A stretch of DNA of 64,000 nt, taken from Arenibacter arenosicollis. Lineage in GTDB: Bacteria; Bacteroidota; Bacteroidia; Flavobacteriales; Flavobacteriaceae. Location: contig NZ_JACLHY010000009.1 of the NCBI RefSeq assembly GCF_014397245.1, forward strand, positions 1 to 64,000. The letters run 5' to 3'. Position 1 is the stretch's first letter. Each line of letters begins with the position of its first letter. Below are positions 60,837-64,000 of this stretch, piece after piece. The translations under genes were made by a program, and so were the position numbers. The notes beneath the pieces are model-generated. The model worked only from the letters and a program-made list of their open reading frames with translations, had not been told where the DNA came from and ran no database searches.

Positions 60837-61682
60837 CTACAAGTTCTCTTGAATAAAAGCTTTTAATTTTATGGATGTATCCAAAAGATCCAACCCTACC
60901 CAACCATGACCGCCATTGGGGTATAGGGTAAACTGGTGTGTTACGTTATATTCCTCCAATCTATCCCTTAATCCAATGCCTTGGGAATTGGGAATTAACG
61001 GGTCCTGAGCGCCATAAAACAATATGGTCGCGGGTGAAGTGGAGGTTACTTGGTATAAAGGACTTACCTCCTCCAAAACATCTGGGTCATTCCGAAATTG
61101 ATCTAAAAGAATCCTTAATTCTTGGTTCGTGCTATTTATATATGCCTCGTCCAAAAGATTAGTAGGCCCTACAATACTACATACCATCTTTACCTGCTTT
61201 TTGGTGTCATGCGAGTAGCTCCATAAGAGGGAAAGATGCGCACCGGCACTAGCACCAATAAATCCTATCTCGGTAGATATTTTAAATTCCTGAGCCCTAT
61301 TACGTAATTCGCTTACTACAAGGTCTATGTCATTAATTTGCATGGGATAAGGAGGATTATCGGCGTCTGCTAACCTATAGTTCATGTTAATCACTGCTAT
61401 TTCCGGTAATTGCTCTCTGATAAAATCCTTAAAAGCGTCCATTTCAGATTTATCACCAGCGTTCCATCCACCACCATGTATCAAAATCAGCACTTTAGTG
61501 TCCATGGACCTGTTTTGTGGAAGATAAATGTCATATTTTTGACGCGATTCGGAACCGTATTCCAAATTGATTATATTTTTTGCTTCCAAGGATGTAATAT
61601 CCGGTGTCATTGTATCTTCCGTACAAGAGCTGGTAATAATAAAGAGGAAGCTAAGAAGTAGGATAGACGCTAACTTGTGCAT
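60837..61682 (-). CDS. Alpha/beta hydrolase lipoprotein (esterase/lipase type)
   Basis: This 281-residue protein has lipobox ITSSC. The fold shows the oxyanion motif LILIHGGGWNAGDKSEMD, nucleophile motif GFIGASAGAHLSL, the acid region LFYGAQDPLIPNSQ and the catalytic His in YPNGGHGWVGLDLL. It belongs to the HGG-type (BD-FAE/hormone-sensitive lipase-like) esterases and may deacylate sugars or small esters at the cell envelope. It diverges from the Sua5 gene with a 46-base gap. Confidence 0.9.
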   Translation of the reverse strand: MHKLASILLLSFLFIITSSCTEDTMTPDITSLEAKNIINLEYGSESRQKYDIYLPQNRSMDTKVLILIHGGGWNAGDKSEMDAFKDFIREQLPEIAVINMNYRLADADNPPYPMQINDIDLVVSELRNRAQEFKISTEIGFIGASAGAHLSLLWSYSHDTKKQVKMVCSIVGPTNLLDEAYINSTNQELRILLDQFRNDPDVLEEVSPLYQVTSTSPATILFYGAQDPLIPNSQGIGLRDRLEEYNVTHQFTLYPNGGHGWVGLDLLDTSIKLKAFIQENL

Positions 61683-61728
61683 ATAATATTATTTCTTAAA
61701 TTGATAACGTTTATTTTGATCCTTTAAT

Positions 61729-62349
61729 ATGGCAGAATTAATAAAAATATATCCTGAAAATCCAAATCCCAAGGAAATTAAGAGGGTAGTGGATGTATTG
61801 AGGAAAGGTGGCTTAATCATTTACCCTACGGATACCGTCTACGGATTGGGTTGCGATATTACCAATACCAGGGCGTTGGAAAAAATTGCACGGATCAAGG
61901 GAGTAAAATTGGCCAAGGCCAATTGGTCCTTCATTTGTGCCGATCTAAGTAATCTTTCCGATTATGTTAGACAAATTGATACTTCTACCTTTAAAATACT
62001 TAAGCGGGCCTTACCTGGACCTTATACTTTTATTCTTCCAGGCAATAATAATCTGCCCAAAGAATTTAAAAAGAAAAAAACCGTTGGGATACGTATCCCT
62101 GATAATTCCATAGCTAGGACATTGGTTGAAGCCTTGGGTAATCCAATAGTTTCTACCTCCATTCGCGATGAGGATGAGCTGTTGGAATATACTACCGACC
62201 CTGAATTGATCTTTGAGAAATGGGAAAACCTTGTAGATATTGTTATAGATGGTGGATATGGTGATAATGTTGCTTCTACGGTAATAGACCTTTCAGAGGA
62301 CGAGCCCATAATTGTTAGGGAAGGTAAGGGAAGTATAGATATATTTTAG
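61729..62349 (+). CDS. L-threonylcarbamoyladenylate synthase (Sua5/YciO/YrdC family)
   Basis: This 206-residue single-domain protein of the YrdC fold has KGGLIIYPTDTVYGLGCDIT, RIKGVKLAKANWSFICADL, LPGPYTFILPGNN and VGIRIPDNSIARTLVEALG. Sua5/TsaC makes threonylcarbamoyl-AMP for the tRNA t6A37 modification. KLAKANWSFIC differs from the strict KR.xxP loop of TsaC and looks more like YciO, whose reaction is less clear. This makes the exact function uncertain. It ends at a shared terminator. Confidence 0.85.
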   Translation: MAELIKIYPENPNPKEIKRVVDVLRKGGLIIYPTDTVYGLGCDITNTRALEKIARIKGVKLAKANWSFICADLSNLSDYVRQIDTSTFKILKRALPGPYTFILPGNNNLPKEFKKKKTVGIRIPDNSIARTLVEALGNPIVSTSIRDEDELLEYTTDPELIFEKWENLVDIVIDGGYGDNVASTVIDLSEDEPIIVREGKGSIDIF

Positions 62350-62388
62350 TATTAAGTACTGTTTCTCAATCACGATTTATTCCATAAA

Positions 62389-62415
62389 AAAAGCGACCAA
62401 ATTGGTCGCTTTTAA
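62389..62415. terminator. Bidirectional terminator between the Sua5-like and OmpA genes
   Basis: AAGCGACCAA (62391-62400) pairs with TTGGTCGCTT (62402-62411), with A residues on the left and T residues on the right. It can serve both converging genes. Confidence 0.85.
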
Positions 62416-62435
62416 TATTATATATGAAATGGTCC

Positions 62436-63284
62436 TTAGTTTATTTTAGGATCTTTCATTCCTTCTTCGATCATGCTGTAGAATTGATCGATTTTTGGAA
62501 GAACAACAATACGGGTTCTTCTGTTTTTAGCTTTATCTGTTGGAGATAAAGGAATATATTCTCCTCTACCTGCAGCAGTCATACGCTTAGGATCAACACC
62601 GTAATCTTTTTGTAAGATACGAACAACAGAAGTAGCACGTTTAACACTTAAATCCCAGTTGTCATATAAAACTCCACTGTTGTAAGGATCAGTATCGGTA
62701 TGACCTTCTACCATAAATTCGAAATCTGGTTTGTTATTAACAACTTGTGCAACCTTGCCCAAAACTTCTTTGGCTCTATTGGTTACGTTGAAGCTACCAC
62801 TTCTAAACAAAAGTTTGTCAGAAATAGAAACGAATACAACACCTTTTTCTACACTGATTTCGATATCCTCATCATCCAAGTTTCCAAGAACACCTTTTAA
62901 ACTTTGAACTAAAGATAAGTTTACAGAATCCCTTCTTGTAATAGCATCATTTAGCTTTCTTATAGTAAGATCTTTTTCTTTTAAGCTTTCCAAGGATTTC
63001 TCCAAGTTATCGGCACCTTTACTTGTAAGAGTAGTAAGGTTGCCCATATTGTTGATTAAGTCCTGATTATTTGCTTTTAGGAAGGCATTCTGATCTTCCA
63101 ATGTTTGCATTTTCGAAGTAGCAGCAGCTTTATCTTCCAAACAGGTGTTTAATTTAACTGTCGCGGAATTTAATAAATCTTGTGCTTCTTTCGCTTTGTT
63201 TTCCATATCCGCATATTTTTTCTGCGATACACATGAAGACAACAAAAGGGTAATACCTAAACAGCCTAAAATGATTTTTCTCAT
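62436..63284 (-). CDS. OmpA family lipoprotein
   Basis: This 282-residue protein has lipobox LLLSSC followed by VSQKKYADMENKAKEAQDLL, a long coiled coil (~20-130), and a full OmpA peptidoglycan-binding domain. MVEGHTDTDPYNSG carries the contact Asp, then WDLSVKRATSVVRILQKDYG and KAKNRRTRIVVLPK with the contact Arg. It anchors the outer membrane to the cell wall. A close paralogue with these residues lost lies at 55819-56625. It has a TAATTTTG promoter element upstream. Confidence 0.95.
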   Translation of the reverse strand: MRKIILGCLGITLLLSSCVSQKKYADMENKAKEAQDLLNSATVKLNTCLEDKAAATSKMQTLEDQNAFLKANNQDLINNMGNLTTLTSKGADNLEKSLESLKEKDLTIRKLNDAITRRDSVNLSLVQSLKGVLGNLDDEDIEISVEKGVVFVSISDKLLFRSGSFNVTNRAKEVLGKVAQVVNNKPDFEFMVEGHTDTDPYNSGVLYDNWDLSVKRATSVVRILQKDYGVDPKRMTAAGRGEYIPLSPTDKAKNRRTRIVVLPKIDQFYSMIEEGMKDPKIN

Positions 63285-63336
63285 AGTTATGATAATAGAA
63301 TTAATAATTTAAAAGTTTCGAATTATTTAATGTAGG

Positions 63337-63344
63337 CAAAATTA
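63337..63344 (-). promoter_or_regulatory. -7 element TAATTTTG upstream of the OmpA lipoprotein gene
   Basis: An exact TAnnTTTG match on the minus strand, 52 bases before the ATG. No TTG lies at the preferred -33 spacing (nearest is 25 bases upstream). Confidence 0.45.
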
Positions 63345-63377
63345 TATAAAACGCAATATTTTGCGAGACCAATTTAG

Positions 63378-64000
63378 TTAATCTTTTACTAAAATGTTAA
63401 ATTTTTTTACATGATTTATATAATAAGACCAAACAATGGATTTTGTTGCGTAGTAATTCTTTGTAAAACAGGCCTTTTCACGCTTTTTAAAAATGTTTAT
63501 GAAATTTTTATAAAAACTGAAATGGGCCCTTAATACTGCCCAGCAATGCTTATATCTCCCCTGAAATATAAAATTGATTCCTGCTAAACCATCCAAAACC
63601 AATCGCAAGAGTATTATTGGAAATGCTTTTTTTGAAGGAAGATTTTTTACTATGGAATAAAGTGAGTTTCTAAAGTTAAGAAAAGTCTTTTTTGGATTCA
63701 TGCTACTTAGTGTCGAGCCACCCAAATGATACACCTCCGAACCGCCAACGTAAAATACTCCGTGTCCCTTGTTCTTTGCCCTCCAGCATAAATCTATTTC
63801 CTCTTGATGGGCAAAATAATCTTCGTCAAAACCTTTTAGTTCCTCAAATACTTCTCTCTTTATAAATAAACATGCCCCGGTGGCCCAAAATATTTCCTTT
63901 ACATCATTGTATTGACCATTATCCGCTTCCAATTCATTAAAAATTCGTCCCCTACAAAAAGGATAGCCATACTTATCTATAAATCCTCCCGCTGCCCCAG
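63378..64000 (-). CDS. Glycosyltransferase family 2 protein (partial, runs off the window)
   Basis: This is the C-terminal part of a GT2 (GT-A fold) enzyme that continues past the right edge. Reading on from the edge gives GAAGGFIDKYGYPFCRGRIF, then FWATGACLFIKREVFEELKG and GFDEDYFAHQEEIDLCWRAK, with the substrate-binding ED-like residues, then YHLGGSTLSSMNPKKTF. The C-terminal ~70 residues include a hydrophobic segment that may associate with the membrane. Relatives transfer rhamnose or other sugars in cell-surface polysaccharide synthesis; donor and acceptor are unknown. No true start is present in the window. Confidence 0.9.
   Translation of the reverse strand, partial: GAAGGFIDKYGYPFCRGRIFNELEADNGQYNDVKEIFWATGACLFIKREVFEELKGFDEDYFAHQEEIDLCWRAKNKGHGVFYVGGSEVYHLGGSTLSSMNPKKTFLNFRNSLYSIVKNLPSKKAFPIILLRLVLDGLAGINFIFQGRYKHCWAVLRAHFSFYKNFINIFKKREKACFTKNYYATKSIVWSYYINHVKKFNILVKD

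Noticed and set aside
1-64000. CRISPR arrays, rRNA operons, prophage structural genes, restriction-modification or other defence systems
   Set aside because: No regularly spaced repeats, rRNA sequence or recognisable genes of these kinds were found on reading both strands.

Overview
The window is AT-rich chromosomal DNA from a member of the Flavobacteriaceae (Bacteroidota), most likely marine. This rests on a SusC/SusD pair with a Na+/solute symporter, several families typical of the group (DUF4290, DUF2911, START-like, DUF5107, DUF7935-like, a fused ResB/CcsA protein), Bacteroidota-type promoters (TTG-N19-TAnnTTTG), almost no Shine-Dalgarno sequences and several TTG starts. I cannot name the genus from the sequence alone.

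Positions 1-2860 look like the end of an integrated element: a large imperfect inverted repeat, a lipoprotein of unknown function, a possible transposase remnant, and a tyrosine recombinase directly downstream of a tRNA-Met(CAT). From 2995 to 19015 lies mostly housekeeping and small-protein DNA: START-like protein, class IV aminotransferase, YqgE, HU, fmt-recQ-AAA ATPase, DUF493, DUF4290, murA (with Asp in place of the fosfomycin-target Cys), GAF, VOC, GNAT, YhhN, SemiSWEET, a TIM-barrel protein and DUF3124. A five-gene run (DUF1801, Crp/Fnr, pirin, GNAT, mono-cluster Fe-S protein) and DUF2911 follow.

Positions 19150-36285 form a 17-kb block entirely on the minus strand that looks like a nutrient-uptake locus. 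In transcription order it holds a PIG-L deacetylase, a 33-residue membrane microprotein, an SSS symporter, a LacI regulator, a 22-bp perfect palindrome (probable operator), SusC, SusD, a VCBS/ASPIC lipoprotein and a DUF5107-TPR protein. It has no recognisable glycoside hydrolase or polysaccharide lyase, so its substrate is open.

Positions 36363-39776 carry MscS, a lipoprotein, Maf, a KdsC-like phosphatase and a DUF2520 protein. Positions 40286-45643 carry ResB/CcsA, a trans-sulfuration enzyme and BshB1 on the plus strand, meeting a TPR histidine kinase head-on. Then come tRNA-His, a secreted protein, recG, and a translationally coupled M1 peptidase-patatin-patatin operon. The right end has a DUF7935-like membrane protein, an OmpA-like protein with a degenerate OmpA domain, an M20 amidohydrolase, a UvrD/PcrA helicase, an esterase, a Sua5/YciO protein, an intact OmpA lipoprotein and a glycosyltransferase cut by the window edge.

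The best candidates for something undescribed are the microprotein-SSS pair, the hydrolase-free Sus locus with its operator, the coupled peptidase-patatin operon, the degenerate OmpA paralogue, and two terminators whose U-tracts run straight into start codons. No CRISPR array, rRNA, prophage or classical defence system is visible.
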